Source of the DNA: Streptomyces sp. L2 | GTDB lineage: Bacteria; Actinomycetota; Actinomycetes; Streptomycetales; Streptomycetaceae | Direction of reading: 5' to 3' | Assembly: GCF_004124325.1 (NCBI RefSeq) | Contig: NZ_QBDT01000001.1 | Span: forward strand, 682,001 to 746,000 | DNA length: 64,000 nucleotides | In this document: positions 37,589 to 46,146 of the stretch, one piece after another | Numbering within the stretch: the first letter of the stretch is position 1 | How the letters are laid out: every line of letters starts with the position of its first letter | Notes under the pieces: model-generated | The model's input: only the letters and a program-made list of their open reading frames with translations | Told to the model about the DNA's origin: nothing | Databases searched by the model: none | Translations under genes and position numbers: made by a program

Positions 37589-37623
37589 GGCCGCAGTCTA
37601 GAGGCTGGATACCTACGACTAGA

Positions 37624-37636
37624 AGCGCTGCGCTCA
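37624..37636. promoter_or_regulatory. Right integrase/excisionase arm-type site
   Basis: AGCGCTGCGCTCA, the second copy of the motif at 28611, lies between the integrase start and the right core. Confidence 0.55.
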
Positions 37637-37683
37637 AGAATAAAGTTGCCCCTATCCGTAAATTAGCAGGTCAGAGGCATCGA

Positions 37684-38412
37684 TCAGGGCTTGACATATT
37701 TGAGGTAGTCGCCGAACACCATGGTCTGCGCGGGCGTGATGCCCAGCTCCCGCTGGAGGCCGCGCAGCGCGGCACCCTTATGCGCGGTGCGGTTCATGAC
37801 GTCAACCCAGTGCTCCCCGGAGACGACGACCTGGTGGGTGGCCGCGAACCCGGCCAGGGCGGGGGCGGTGGTGTCCGCGGCGGAGCCGAAGTCGAACAGC
37901 GCCACCTTGATCACGTCGTCGTCGACGGCGGTGACGTCCTCGACGATCCGGTGCTCGACGTAGTACTTGCGGACCTCGGCCAGGAACGGTTCGTCGGTCC
38001 GCTCCACGTAGGCCGCCCGCTTGCCGCACACCACGGCGCCGGCGTCCACTCCGTCCGCGACCAGCCGTCGTACCGTCCGCGCGACCTCGGCGGCGACCGA
38101 CCTGTCCAGCGGGTCGGAACTCAGCTCCGCGCCGTCGCGCACCACATACGTGCCGTTCTCGGCGATGAACACCATGCCGTCGGCCACCTCCGCGAACTGC
38201 CGGGCCAGCGTGGCGTACTGCCGGCCGCTCGCCGGGCTGAACAGCACACCGCGCCGGCGCAGTTCCGCGAGCATCGGCCACAGTCCGTCGGGGATCCGCT
38301 TGGCGTCGTCCAGCAGCGTGCCGTCCATGTCGGTGACGACGAGCCGGATGTCCGCCGCGCCGGCCGGCGGGCAGGGGGTGTCGATCAGGGGCGCGGGCGG
38401 CGTGGCGGGCAT
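37684..38412 (-). pseudogene. HAD phosphatase, N-terminal fragment
   Basis: 242 residues from the ATG at 38412 (GGAAGA upstream). Motif I is in RLVVTDMDGTLLDDAKRIPD, followed by the Cof-type cap (VLFSPASGRQYATLARQFAE) and AHKGAALRGLQRELGITPAQ with motif III Lys. At TMVFGDYL the element enters: five new codons (KYVKP) and a stop. Motif IV (GDYLND) loses its second Asp, which stays on the left fragment. The rest of the protein is intact, so it becomes whole again if the element leaves. Confidence 0.92.
37700..37715. repeat. Right attachment site core (attR)
   Basis: TTGAGGTAGTCGCCGA, identical to 28582-28597. Confidence 0.92.
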
Positions 38413-38603
38413 GTCGTTCTTCCGGTCGGCGGCGGGGGCGCTCTCCAGTGTCGCGTACGGCGGATTCCGGCCAGGGCGGCGGGGGTGGGGCCGCGCGGGC
38501 GCACCTTCGCGCCGACGTGCGCGTTCACCGGACAGCGGGAGTGACGAGCGGCACAATGACGGCGGAGCACCGCCCGGCCGGCCAGGACCGTCGAGGAGGA
38601 CGT

Positions 38604-40007
38604 ATGACCACCCTTGCCGACCCCGTGCCCGGCGGGCGCCCCGGCGACCTGCGCCGGGTCGCCGCGCTCACCGCGGACCTGACCGCGCGGGACGTGCACG
38701 GGATCGTCCTGGCGTACGTGGACACGGCGGGTGTCTGCCGGGTGAAGACGGTCCCGACGGCGCGGCTGGAGGCGGCCGTCTCGTGGGGCGTCGGCATGTC
38801 GCCCGTGTTCGACACGTTCCTCGCCGACGACTCGATCGTCACCACCGACGTCCTCGGCTCCCCCGACGGCGACCTGCGCCTCTACCCCGACCTCGACCAG
38901 CTGGTGCCCCTCGCCGCGCAGCCCGGCTGGGCCTGGGCGCCGGTGGACCGGATCACGCAGGAGGGCGAACGGCACCCGGGCTGCGCCAGGACCTTCCTGC
39001 GCCGGATCGTCACCGACGCCGCCGAACGGCACGGCATCGCCTTCAAGGCGGCCGTCGAGATCGAGTGGTGCGTCGGACTCGGCCCGGCGGCGGACGGCGC
39101 GTTCGTCCCGGCGGTGCGCGGCCCGGCGTACGGCGCGATCCGGCAGACCGGGCTGAGCGACTACACCGCCGCGCTGCTCGCCGCGTGCGCCGTGCAGGAC
39201 ATCGACGTCGACCAGCTGCATCCCGAGTACGCGCCCGGCCAGTTCGAGATCTCGGTGGGCGCGCTGGACCCGGTGGCGGCGGCCGACCGGAGCGTGCTGG
39301 TCCGGCAGACGATCCGGGCGGTGGCCGAACGGCACGGACTCACGGTGTCCTTCGCGCCCGCGGTGTCCGCCGAGGGCGTCGGCAACGGCGGCCATCTGCA
39401 CCTGTCCGCCTGGCGCGACGGCGCCAACCTGCACGCCGGGGGCGAGGGCCGGTACGGCATGACGGCCGAGGCGGAGGCGTTCACGGCCGGGATCCTCGCC
39501 CGGCTCCCCGCGCTGACGGCCGTCACCGCGCCGAGCCCGGCCAGCTATCTGCGGCTCAGGCCGTCGCAGTGGGCCGGTGTCTTCACCGCGTGGGGCCGGG
39601 AGACCCGGGAGGCCGCGCTGCGGGTGGTGACCGGCACGGCGGGCCGCCGGGCGCACGACGCCAACCTGGAGGTCAAACCGGTCGACCTGGCGGCCAACCC
39701 GTATTTGGCGCTCGGCTGCGTGATCGCAGCCGGCCTCGACGGTGTGACCGCCGCCCTGCCCCTCGGCGAGGAGATCACCGGCGACCCGGCCCGCTACGGC
39801 CCCGACGAGGCCGCCGCGCTCGGCGTACGGCGGCTGCCCACCTCGCTGCCCGAGGCGGTCGAGGCGTTCCGCACCGACGACGTGCTGCGGGCCGCGCTGG
39901 GCCCGGTCCTGGCGGACGCGGTGACCGCTGTACGGCTCGGGGAGGCGGCCGCCGTGGACGGTCTCGACGACGCCCGGGTGGCGGCGGCCTACCGCTGGGC
40001 GTACTGA
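38604..40007 (+). CDS. Glutamine synthetase-like ligase
   Basis: 467 residues, ATG after GAGGAGGA. GSI boxes are present in modified form: AAVEIEWCVGLG (metal ligands), EYAPGQFEIS, GNGGHLHLSAW, YLRLRPSQWAG and LEVKPVDLAANPYLALG. No adenylylation-site sequence is seen. Such divergent members are often gamma-glutamyl-amine ligases rather than true glutamine synthetases. The amidohydrolase gene starts three bases after its stop. The pair matches the two domains of fungal FluG, in reversed order. Confidence 0.85.
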   Translation: MTTLADPVPGGRPGDLRRVAALTADLTARDVHGIVLAYVDTAGVCRVKTVPTARLEAAVSWGVGMSPVFDTFLADDSIVTTDVLGSPDGDLRLYPDLDQLVPLAAQPGWAWAPVDRITQEGERHPGCARTFLRRIVTDAAERHGIAFKAAVEIEWCVGLGPAADGAFVPAVRGPAYGAIRQTGLSDYTAALLAACAVQDIDVDQLHPEYAPGQFEISVGALDPVAAADRSVLVRQTIRAVAERHGLTVSFAPAVSAEGVGNGGHLHLSAWRDGANLHAGGEGRYGMTAEAEAFTAGILARLPALTAVTAPSPASYLRLRPSQWAGVFTAWGRETREAALRVVTGTAGRRAHDANLEVKPVDLAANPYLALGCVIAAGLDGVTAALPLGEEITGDPARYGPDEAAALGVRRLPTSLPEAVEAFRTDDVLRAALGPVLADAVTAVRLGEAAAVDGLDDARVAAAYRWAY

Positions 40008-40009
40008 CG

Positions 40010-41185
40010 ATGGCGGCGCCCGGCCCGGTGCACGAGGCGCTCGCCGCCCTGCCGCTGGTGGACCACCACTGCCACGGCGCCGTCACCGCCGACCTCGGCC
40101 CGGCGGAGTTCGAGTCCCTGATCACCGAGGGCGAGCGCTGGCCCGGCATGTCGACGTTCGACAGCCCGGTCGGCGTGGCCGTGCGCCGGCACTGCGCGCC
40201 CCTGCTGGACCTCCCCCGGCACGCGCCCGCCGCCGACTATCTGGCCCGGCGCGCCGAGCTGGGCTGGCGGGAGGTCAACCGGCGGTTCCTCACCGCGGCC
40301 GGTGTGGAGGCGTTCTGCGTCGACACCGGGTACACCCCGCACCCCGTCACCTCCCCCGCCCGACTGGCCGCGGCCTCGGGTGCGGCCGGCTACGAGGTCG
40401 TACGGCTGGAGCAGCTCGCGGAGACGGTGGCCGCGCGGGGTGTGGAGCCGGGCGAGTACGCGGACGTGGTCCGGGCGGCCGCCGAGGAGGCGGTACGCCG
40501 GCCGGGCGTGGTCGGCGTGAAGTCGGTGGCCGCGTACCGCACCGGCTTCGCCCTGGACCCGGCCCGACCCGGCGCCGCCGACGTCACGGCCGCCGCCGCG
40601 CGGTGGCTCGCCCGCGGCGGCCGCCTGGACGACCCGGTCCTGGTACGGCACCTGCTGTGGAGCGCCGTCGGCCTCGGCCTGCCGCTGCAACTGCACACGG
40701 GGTTCGGCGACGCCGACGTCCGCCTGCACCACGCCGACCCGGCCCTCCTCACCGACTGGCTGCACCTGACCTCCGGCACGATCGACGTCCTGCTGCTGCA
40801 CTGCTGGCCGTACCAGCGTCAGGCCGCCTACCTGGCCACGGTGTTCGAGCGGGTGCACCTGGACGTCGGACTGGCCCTGCACTACACCGGCCCGGCACGG
40901 GCGCGGGCGGTGCTCGCGGAGGCCCTGGAGATCACCCCGTACCGCAAGCTGCTCTACAGCTCGGACGCGTACGGCGTGGCCGAATTCCACCACCTGGGGG
41001 CGCTGTCCTTCCGGCAGGGTCTGGCCGACCTCCTCCAGTCCCGGGTGGACGCCGACGAGTTGAGCCTGCCCGACGCCCTGCGGTACGCGACCTGGGCCGG
41101 CCGCGACAACGCCCGACGCCTCTACGGCCTGACCGAAAACGAACCCGCCCGCGACAGCAGCGGATGCCCCACCCGGAAAGTATGA
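40010..41185 (+). CDS. Amidohydrolase (FluG N-terminal type)
   Basis: 391 residues, start three bases after the previous stop. LVDHHCHGAV carries the HxH metal motif, LQLHTGFGDADVRLHHADPA further His ligands, LLLHCWPYQRQAAYLATVFE and YSSDAYGVAEFHHLGALSF the last Asp. It belongs to the amidohydrolase_2 superfamily and likely cleaves an amide of the neighbouring ligase's product or substrate. Cytoplasmic. Confidence 0.85.
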   Translation: MAAPGPVHEALAALPLVDHHCHGAVTADLGPAEFESLITEGERWPGMSTFDSPVGVAVRRHCAPLLDLPRHAPAADYLARRAELGWREVNRRFLTAAGVEAFCVDTGYTPHPVTSPARLAAASGAAGYEVVRLEQLAETVAARGVEPGEYADVVRAAAEEAVRRPGVVGVKSVAAYRTGFALDPARPGAADVTAAAARWLARGGRLDDPVLVRHLLWSAVGLGLPLQLHTGFGDADVRLHHADPALLTDWLHLTSGTIDVLLLHCWPYQRQAAYLATVFERVHLDVGLALHYTGPARARAVLAEALEITPYRKLLYSSDAYGVAEFHHLGALSFRQGLADLLQSRVDADELSLPDALRYATWAGRDNARRLYGLTENEPARDSSGCPTRKV

Positions 41186-41192
41186 TCAAGCA

Positions 41193-41729
41193 ATGTCTGA
41201 CATGACCGAAACCACGCCCGGCTGGCTGGCCACGGACGAGCTGGAAATGGCCAGGGCCCGGATGCCGATCCTGTACGTCGAGGCCGTGCCCGTGCGCGTG
41301 GACGACAGCGGCGAAGTCACCAGCATCGGGCTGCTGCTGCGCATCGGCCCGGACGGAACGGTCAGCCGGACCCTGGTCTCCGGCCGTGTCCTGCACCACG
41401 AGCGGGTCCGCGACGCGCTGCTGCGCCACCTGGAGAAGGACCTGGGCCCGGTCGCCCTGCCGCGCATCCCGTCCTCCCTGCAGCCGTTCACGGTCGCCGA
41501 GTACTTCCCGACGGCCGGGATCACCCCGTACCACGACCCCCGCCAGCACGCGGTGTCCCTCGCCTACGTGGTGCCGGTGACCGGTGACTGCCGGCCCCGG
41601 CAGGACGCGCTGGACCTGGTGTGGTTCAGCCCGCAGGAGGCGGCGTCGGCGGCCGTGCAGAACGAGATGCCGGGCGGGCACGGGGCGCTGCTGAAGCAGG
41701 CCCTCGCGCACGTCGGCGTCGTGTCCTGA
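41193..41729 (+). CDS. DUF4916 / NUDIX-like protein
   Basis: 178 residues. LYVEAVPVRVDDSGEVTSIG, RTLVSGRVLHHERVRDALLR and QHAVSLAYVVPVTGDCRPRQ fit the actinobacterial DUF4916 branch of NUDIX hydrolases; the classical GX5EX7REUXEEXGU box is not conserved. Starts eight bases after the amidohydrolase, so it may be in the same transcript. Confidence 0.8.
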   Translation: MSDMTETTPGWLATDELEMARARMPILYVEAVPVRVDDSGEVTSIGLLLRIGPDGTVSRTLVSGRVLHHERVRDALLRHLEKDLGPVALPRIPSSLQPFTVAEYFPTAGITPYHDPRQHAVSLAYVVPVTGDCRPRQDALDLVWFSPQEAASAAVQNEMPGGHGALLKQALAHVGVVS

Positions 41730-41840
41730 CCCCTGCGCCGGGTTTGTCGGCATCCCTGGGGCAACGCCTGCACCAGAAGCACCAAAACAATGGCAAAGGG
41801 GTCTGGGGAAACGGCGGTTGGCCGTGCGAAGGTGCGGGCC

Positions 41841-42632
41841 ATGAGCACAGAGCACGTCCTCGACCAGCGGCCCCGCAGCCATGCCCGCCTCCTCGCACCC
41901 GCGAACAAGGTGCCGGAGGTGACCGTCTACTTCTGGATCATCAAGGTCCTCACCACCGGCATGGGCGAGACCGCGTCCGACTTCCTGGCCCACCTCTTCG
42001 GGCCCATCCCGGCGGTCGGGCTGGGCGGGGCCGGGCTGGTGGCGGCGCTCGTGCTCCAGTTCGCCGTCCGCCGGTACGTGGCCTGGATCTACTGGACGGC
42101 CATCGTCATGGTCAGCGTGTTCGGCACGATGGCCGCGGACGTGCTGCACGTCGGCATCGGCGTCCCCTACGCCCTGTCCACGCCGGCCTTCCTGCTGGTC
42201 CTGGCCGCCGTCTTCGCCCTCTGGTACGCCAGTGAGCGGACGCTGTCGATCCACAGCATCCGCACCCGCCGCCGGGAGACCTTCTACTGGGCGGCCGTCC
42301 TCGCCACCTTCGCCCTCGGCACCGCGGCCGGCGACCTCACCGCCTCGGTCGGGCTCGGCTACCTCGGCTCGGTCGTCCTGTTCGCCCTGGCCATCTGCGT
42401 CCCGGCGCTCGCCCACCGGGCCGGCACCCTCGGCGCGGTGACCGCGTTCTGGACGGCGTACGTCATCACCCGCCCGCTCGGCGCCTCGATCGCCGACTGG
42501 ATGGCGGTGTCCAAGGCGCGCGGCGGTCTGGAGTGGGGGCTGGGCCCGGTCACCCTGTCGTGGACGGTGGCGATCCTCGGCTTCGTGGCGTACCTGGCGG
42601 TGTCGGGCCGGGACAAGGAGCGGCCGGCCTGA
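41841..42632 (+). CDS. COG4705-type integral membrane protein
   Basis: 263 residues from the ATG at 41841. About eight hydrophobic helices, beginning VTVYFWIIKVLTTGMGETAS and including the repeated TTGMGE/TAAGD motif (FALGTAAGDLTASVGLGYLG). It matches the COG4705 family of membrane proteins of unknown function. An earlier in-frame ATG at 41790 lacks a ribosome site. Confidence 0.85.
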   Translation: MSTEHVLDQRPRSHARLLAPANKVPEVTVYFWIIKVLTTGMGETASDFLAHLFGPIPAVGLGGAGLVAALVLQFAVRRYVAWIYWTAIVMVSVFGTMAADVLHVGIGVPYALSTPAFLLVLAAVFALWYASERTLSIHSIRTRRRETFYWAAVLATFALGTAAGDLTASVGLGYLGSVVLFALAICVPALAHRAGTLGAVTAFWTAYVITRPLGASIADWMAVSKARGGLEWGLGPVTLSWTVAILGFVAYLAVSGRDKERPA

Positions 42633-42647
42633 CCGGCCGGGACATGC

Positions 42648-42681
42648 GAGAGGGCCCCTCGCGTGCCCGAAGGGCCCTCTC
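42648..42681 (+). terminator. Terminator after the COG4705 gene
   Basis: A perfect 10-bp stem (GAGAGGGCCC/GGGCCCTCTC) with a 14-base loop, 16 bases past the stop. Confidence 0.75.
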
Positions 42682-42705
42682 GCGTGCCAAGCCCCTGGCA
42701 TACGA

Positions 42706-42741
42706 AAGGACCCCCGCGAGCTGCTGCCCGCGGGGGCCCTT
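42706..42741 (-). terminator. Terminator of the second tRNA-Pro
   Basis: AAGGACCCCCGCG pairs with CGCGGGGGCCCTT (one wobble) around a 10-base loop, directly past the tRNA 3' end on the minus strand, followed by TTTCG. Confidence 0.75.
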
Positions 42742-42748
42742 CACACCG

Positions 42749-42822
<74 letters not shown>

Positions 42823-43475
42823 GTGCCGTTTGACCTGGGGTTTCCCCGGTCGAAACGCGCAGGGAAACAATACCGCACTCGGGTCGGTGGTCGCGCACCC
42901 GTTTTCGGGGACGCGGGGCGCCTTCTCCGGGACGCGGGGCGTCGGGGACGTACGGGATTCAGGTACGCCTCCCGCATGCCCGCCCGGCTCCGCCTCGCCG
43001 ACGCGCCGCGCATCGGTGTTCCGCACCGCCTCGCCACCGGCCCGCACCCCGGTGCCACCCCTCTCCTCGCCCCGCCCATGTCCGCCCGATCCCGTCTCGC
43101 CGGCACGCCGCGCATCGGTGTCGCCCGTCATCCCTCGCGCTCCCTCCCCTGACCGCCGTCGTACTCGCCACTCCGGTGCACAGCGGACCGCTTTCCTGGC
43201 CGATGCCGCCGCGCCGGGCGGCCGGTGCCGCAGGCAGGGGCAGCGGTACACGCCCGGGTGCCGTCTCTGCCGGCCCTGCGCTCCAGCCCGCGCCCCGCCC
43301 GGATCCCGCCCGGTCCGCTCCCCCGTCCGCGCCCCGAGTCCGCGCCTCCGGCCGGAGGCGGTGCGCGGGGTGTCGCCACCGCCGGCCCGGCCGCCTCCCC
43401 CATGCCCCGGCACGGAATGCGCCGCGGGCGTCGCGCGGGATCATGTCATGTCGGGTCCCCGTGCGCCGGGGTATT
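42823..43475. other. Gene-free stretch with diverged repeats
   Basis: No convincing gene. Two related 40-base copies (near 42981-43020 and 43083-43120, sharing CGCCGCGCATCGGTGT) and a tandem GGGACGCGGGGCG near 42910 are visible. Confidence 0.5.
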
Positions 43476-43835
43476 TCAGGGTTCGCGCGAGACGCCCACC
43501 CCGGGGTGGGCGTCGAGGAGGCGGGGTGGGGCTGCCTGGCGCCAGGAGTCGGCCAGGATGGCGCGCAGTTCGTCCTCGTCGTCCAGGGCGGCGAGTCTCG
43601 CTCTCACCCAGGCGAACTGGGCCTCGTGGCCGGCGATCCAGAACTTCTCCGGCTCGGCCAGCACCAGTTCGTCGCGCTCCTCCTTGGGGCAGCGCACGGC
43701 GAGGGACGTCTCCTCCTCGGGCAGCGTGGCGAACATCTTCCCGGCGACCCGGAAGGTGGGCATGCTCCAGGCGATCTTCTCCGTCGTGTCCGGCAGGGAC
43801 AGGGCGATACGGCGTACATCCTCGGCATCCGGCAT
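43476..43835 (-). CDS. MmcQ/YjbR family protein
   Basis: 119 residues, ATG at 43835. DVRRIALSLPDTTEKIAWSM, PTFRVAGKMFATL and KFWIAGHEAQFAWVRARLAA fit the MmcQ/YjbR (CyaY-like fold) family, whose members are predicted DNA-binding or housekeeping proteins of unknown role. Not linked to its neighbours. Confidence 0.85.
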   Translation of the reverse strand: MPDAEDVRRIALSLPDTTEKIAWSMPTFRVAGKMFATLPEEETSLAVRCPKEERDELVLAEPEKFWIAGHEAQFAWVRARLAALDDEDELRAILADSWRQAAPPRLLDAHPGVGVSREP

Positions 43836-43876
43836 GCCACGAACGTAGCCCGTGCCACTGACAACCGCCCCGGTGC

Positions 43877-44779
43877 TCAGTCCTGGGCCGCCGCTCCCAG
43901 GGCGTCGAGCACCGGCCGGATCAGCGGATGGCCCTCGGCGCCGCGTCGTACGGCGGCGAAGACGCGCCGGGTCGGGGCCACGCCGTCGACGGGGCGGACG
44001 ACCACACCGGTGAGGTCCATGCCGCGCAGCGCGGAGCGGGGCACGAGGGCGACGCCCGCGTCGGCGGAGGCCAGCGCGACGACCGCGCGGAAGTCGTCGG
44101 AGGAGTGTTCGAGGCGGGGCTGGTATCCGGCGCTCTCGCAGGCCAGGACGACCACGTCGTGGCAGGGGTTGCCGGGATAGGGGCCGATCCACGGATCCTT
44201 CGCCAGTTCGGCGAGGGGGACCTCCGGGGCGTCCGCGAGCCGGTGTCCGAGGGGGACGACGGCGTCGAAGGGCTCGGCGTACAGGGAGACGTGGGTCAGC
44301 CGGGGGTCGTCGGCGGCCGGCGCCCCCCGGTACTCGACCGCGACGGCCACGTCGACCTGCCGGTCCAGGACCATGGGGAGGCTGGCGTCGCCCTCGGCGT
44401 CCTGGACGCGGATGCGTATGCCCGGCGCGCTGTGCGCGAGCCGGGCCACGGCGGGCGCGACGACTTGGGCGATGCCGGTCGCGAAGGCGGCCACGGTGAC
44501 CGTGCCGGCCTCGCCCGAGCCGTACGCGGCCAGCTCGGCCTCGGCGCGCTCCAGCTGGGCGAGGACCGCGTTGGTGTGGCTGAGCAGGATCTCACCGGCC
44601 GGGGTGAGCCGTACGCCCTTTGCGCTCCGCTCGACGAGCCGGTGCCCGGTCTCCTGCTCCAGGGCCGTGAGCTGCTGGGAGACGGCGGAGGGGGTGAGGT
44701 AGAGCGCGGCGGCCGCCGCCGTGACCGTGCGGTGGTCGGCCACCGCACGGAGGATGTGGAGCCGCCGTGCCTCGATCAT
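43877..44779 (-). CDS. LysR-family transcriptional regulator
   Basis: 300 residues. HTH in RRLHILRAVADHRTVTAAAA, LYLTPSAVSQQLTALEQETG; effector domain with PGIRIRVQDAEGDASLPMVL and FDAVVPLGHRLADAPEVPLA. It lies 30 bases after kbl in the same direction, so it may be co-transcribed with tdh-kbl and regulate threonine breakdown; this is inferred from position. Confidence 0.9.
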   Translation of the reverse strand: MIEARRLHILRAVADHRTVTAAAAALYLTPSAVSQQLTALEQETGHRLVERSAKGVRLTPAGEILLSHTNAVLAQLERAEAELAAYGSGEAGTVTVAAFATGIAQVVAPAVARLAHSAPGIRIRVQDAEGDASLPMVLDRQVDVAVAVEYRGAPAADDPRLTHVSLYAEPFDAVVPLGHRLADAPEVPLAELAKDPWIGPYPGNPCHDVVVLACESAGYQPRLEHSSDDFRAVVALASADAGVALVPRSALRGMDLTGVVVRPVDGVAPTRRVFAAVRRGAEGHPLIRPVLDALGAAAQD

Positions 44780-44809
44780 GCCCCCATTATCCCAGGGCGT
44801 CGGTCCTGG

Positions 44810-46003
44810 TCAGGCCCTCAGCTCCGCGCGCGCTGCGATGAACGCGTCGATCGCCCGGTTGACGTCCTCGGTGGAGTGCGCGGCGGACAGCTGGACGCGG
44901 ATACGGGCCTGGCCCTGCGGGACGACCGGGTAGGAGAAGCCGATCACGTACACGCCGCGCTCCAGCAGCAGCTCGGCCATGCGGCCGGCCTCCGAGGCGT
45001 CGCCGATCATGACGGGCGCGATGGCGTGATCGCCGGGGAGGATGTCGAAGCCCTCCTCGGTCATCCGGCGGCGGAACAGCGCGGTGTTCTCGGCGAGGCG
45101 GACCCGCAGGTCGTCGGCCGACTCCAGGAGGTCGAGGACCTTCAGGGAGGCGGCGGCGATGACCGGGGCGAGGGTGTTGGAGAACAGGTACGGGCGGGAG
45201 CGCTGGCGCAGCAGGGCGACGATCTCGGCGCGGGCGGCGACGTAGCCGCCGGAGGCGCCGCCGAGGGCCTTGCCGAGCGTGCCGGTGATGATGTCGACGC
45301 GGTCCATGACACCGTGCAGCTCGGGCGTACCGCGACCGGTGGGGCCGACGAAGCCGACGGCGTGGGAGTCGTCGACCATGACCATGGCGTCGTAGCGGTC
45401 GGCGAGGTCGCAGATCTCCGCGAGGGGCGCCACGTAGCCGTCCATGGAGAAGACGCCGTCGGTGACGATCAGCTTGCGCCGGGCGTCGCCCGCGGCCTTG
45501 AGCTGGGTCTCCAGATCGGCCATGTCGCGGTTGGCGTAGCGCAGTCGCTGGGCCTTGCTGAGGCGGATGCCGTCGATGATGGAGGCGTGGTTGAGGGCGT
45601 CGGAGATCACCGCGTCCTCGGGGCCGAGGAGGGTCTCGAAGACACCGCCGTTGGCGTCGAAGCAGGAGGAGTAGAGGATCGTGTCCTCCTGCCCGAGGAA
45701 CGCGGCGAGGCGGGCCTCCAGCTCCTTGTGCACCTCCTGGGTGCCGCAGATGAAGCGGACGGAGGCCATGCCGTAGCCCCAGCGGTCCAGGGCCTCGTGG
45801 GCGGCGGCGACCACGTCGGGGTGGTCGGCGAGGCCGAGGTAGTTGTTGGCGCAGAAGTTGAGGACCTCGCCGGGGCGGCCGCCCGCGGTGACGTTCACGG
45901 TCGCGGACTGCGGGGTGCCGATGACCCGCTCGGGCTTGTGCAGTCCGGCGGCACGGATCTCGTCGAGGGTGGTACGCAGGTCGTCTCGAACAGAGTTGAA
46001 CAT
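44810..46003 (-). CDS. kbl: 2-amino-3-ketobutyrate CoA ligase (glycine C-acetyltransferase)
   Basis: 397 residues from the ATG at 46003, GGAG upstream. PLP Lys in [60 protein letters not shown] and [20 protein letters not shown] are diagnostic. It splits 2-amino-3-ketobutyrate with CoA into glycine and acetyl-CoA, the step after tdh. A large inverted repeat lies in its leader. Confidence 0.95.
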   Translation of the reverse strand: MFNSVRDDLRTTLDEIRAAGLHKPERVIGTPQSATVNVTAGGRPGEVLNFCANNYLGLADHPDVVAAAHEALDRWGYGMASVRFICGTQEVHKELEARLAAFLGQEDTILYSSCFDANGGVFETLLGPEDAVISDALNHASIIDGIRLSKAQRLRYANRDMADLETQLKAAGDARRKLIVTDGVFSMDGYVAPLAEICDLADRYDAMVMVDDSHAVGFVGPTGRGTPELHGVMDRVDIITGTLGKALGGASGGYVAARAEIVALLRQRSRPYLFSNTLAPVIAAASLKVLDLLESADDLRVRLAENTALFRRRMTEEGFDILPGDHAIAPVMIGDASEAGRMAELLLERGVYVIGFSYPVVPQGQARIRVQLSAAHSTEDVNRAIDAFIAARAELRA

Positions 46004-46047
46004 GAGGGACTCCATCAAGTGCGGGGCGAGTGAGCCGAAGGGGCGCG

Positions 46048-46113
46048 CCTGTGTCGAGGGACCGAGCGCGCGGAGGCCCGAAGGGTTGAGAACGGTCGGT
46101 TCCTCGACACAGG
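46048..46113 (-). promoter_or_regulatory. Long inverted repeat between tdh and kbl
   Basis: CCTGTGTCGAGG (46048-46059) pairs exactly with CCTCGACACAGG (46102-46113), and the pairing extends inward to give 18 bases with one mismatch. The loop holds about 30 bases. It may be an attenuator, a processing site or a terminator between the two genes. Confidence 0.65.
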
Positions 46114-46146
46114 CTTTGGCGCCCCGGAGGTGAACCGAGCCGGAAA

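Larger units (their letters stand above)
28582..37715. mobile_element. 9.1-kb integrated element with capsid genes, inserted in a HAD gene
   Basis: The ends are set by a 16-bp direct repeat TTGAGGTAGTCGCCGA (28582-28597 and 37700-37715), and the interrupted gene rejoins in frame across it. Inside are a tyrosine integrase at the right end, an XRE-DUF5919 regulator, a RepA-like AAA ATPase, an HK97-type capsid and protease, and about eight small genes. Base composition is less GC-rich than around it and TTA codons occur. No terminase, portal, tail, lysis or conjugation gene is seen. It resembles a phage satellite or reduced prophage rather than a complete phage. Confidence 0.92.

Noticed and set aside
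42823..43475. Several frames in the gap after the second tRNA-Pro
   Set aside because: Translations are Arg/Pro/Ala repeats in all frames; no ribosome site or family.
43928..46033. 701-codon plus-strand frame
   Set aside because: Antisense to LysR and kbl genes, which are clear.
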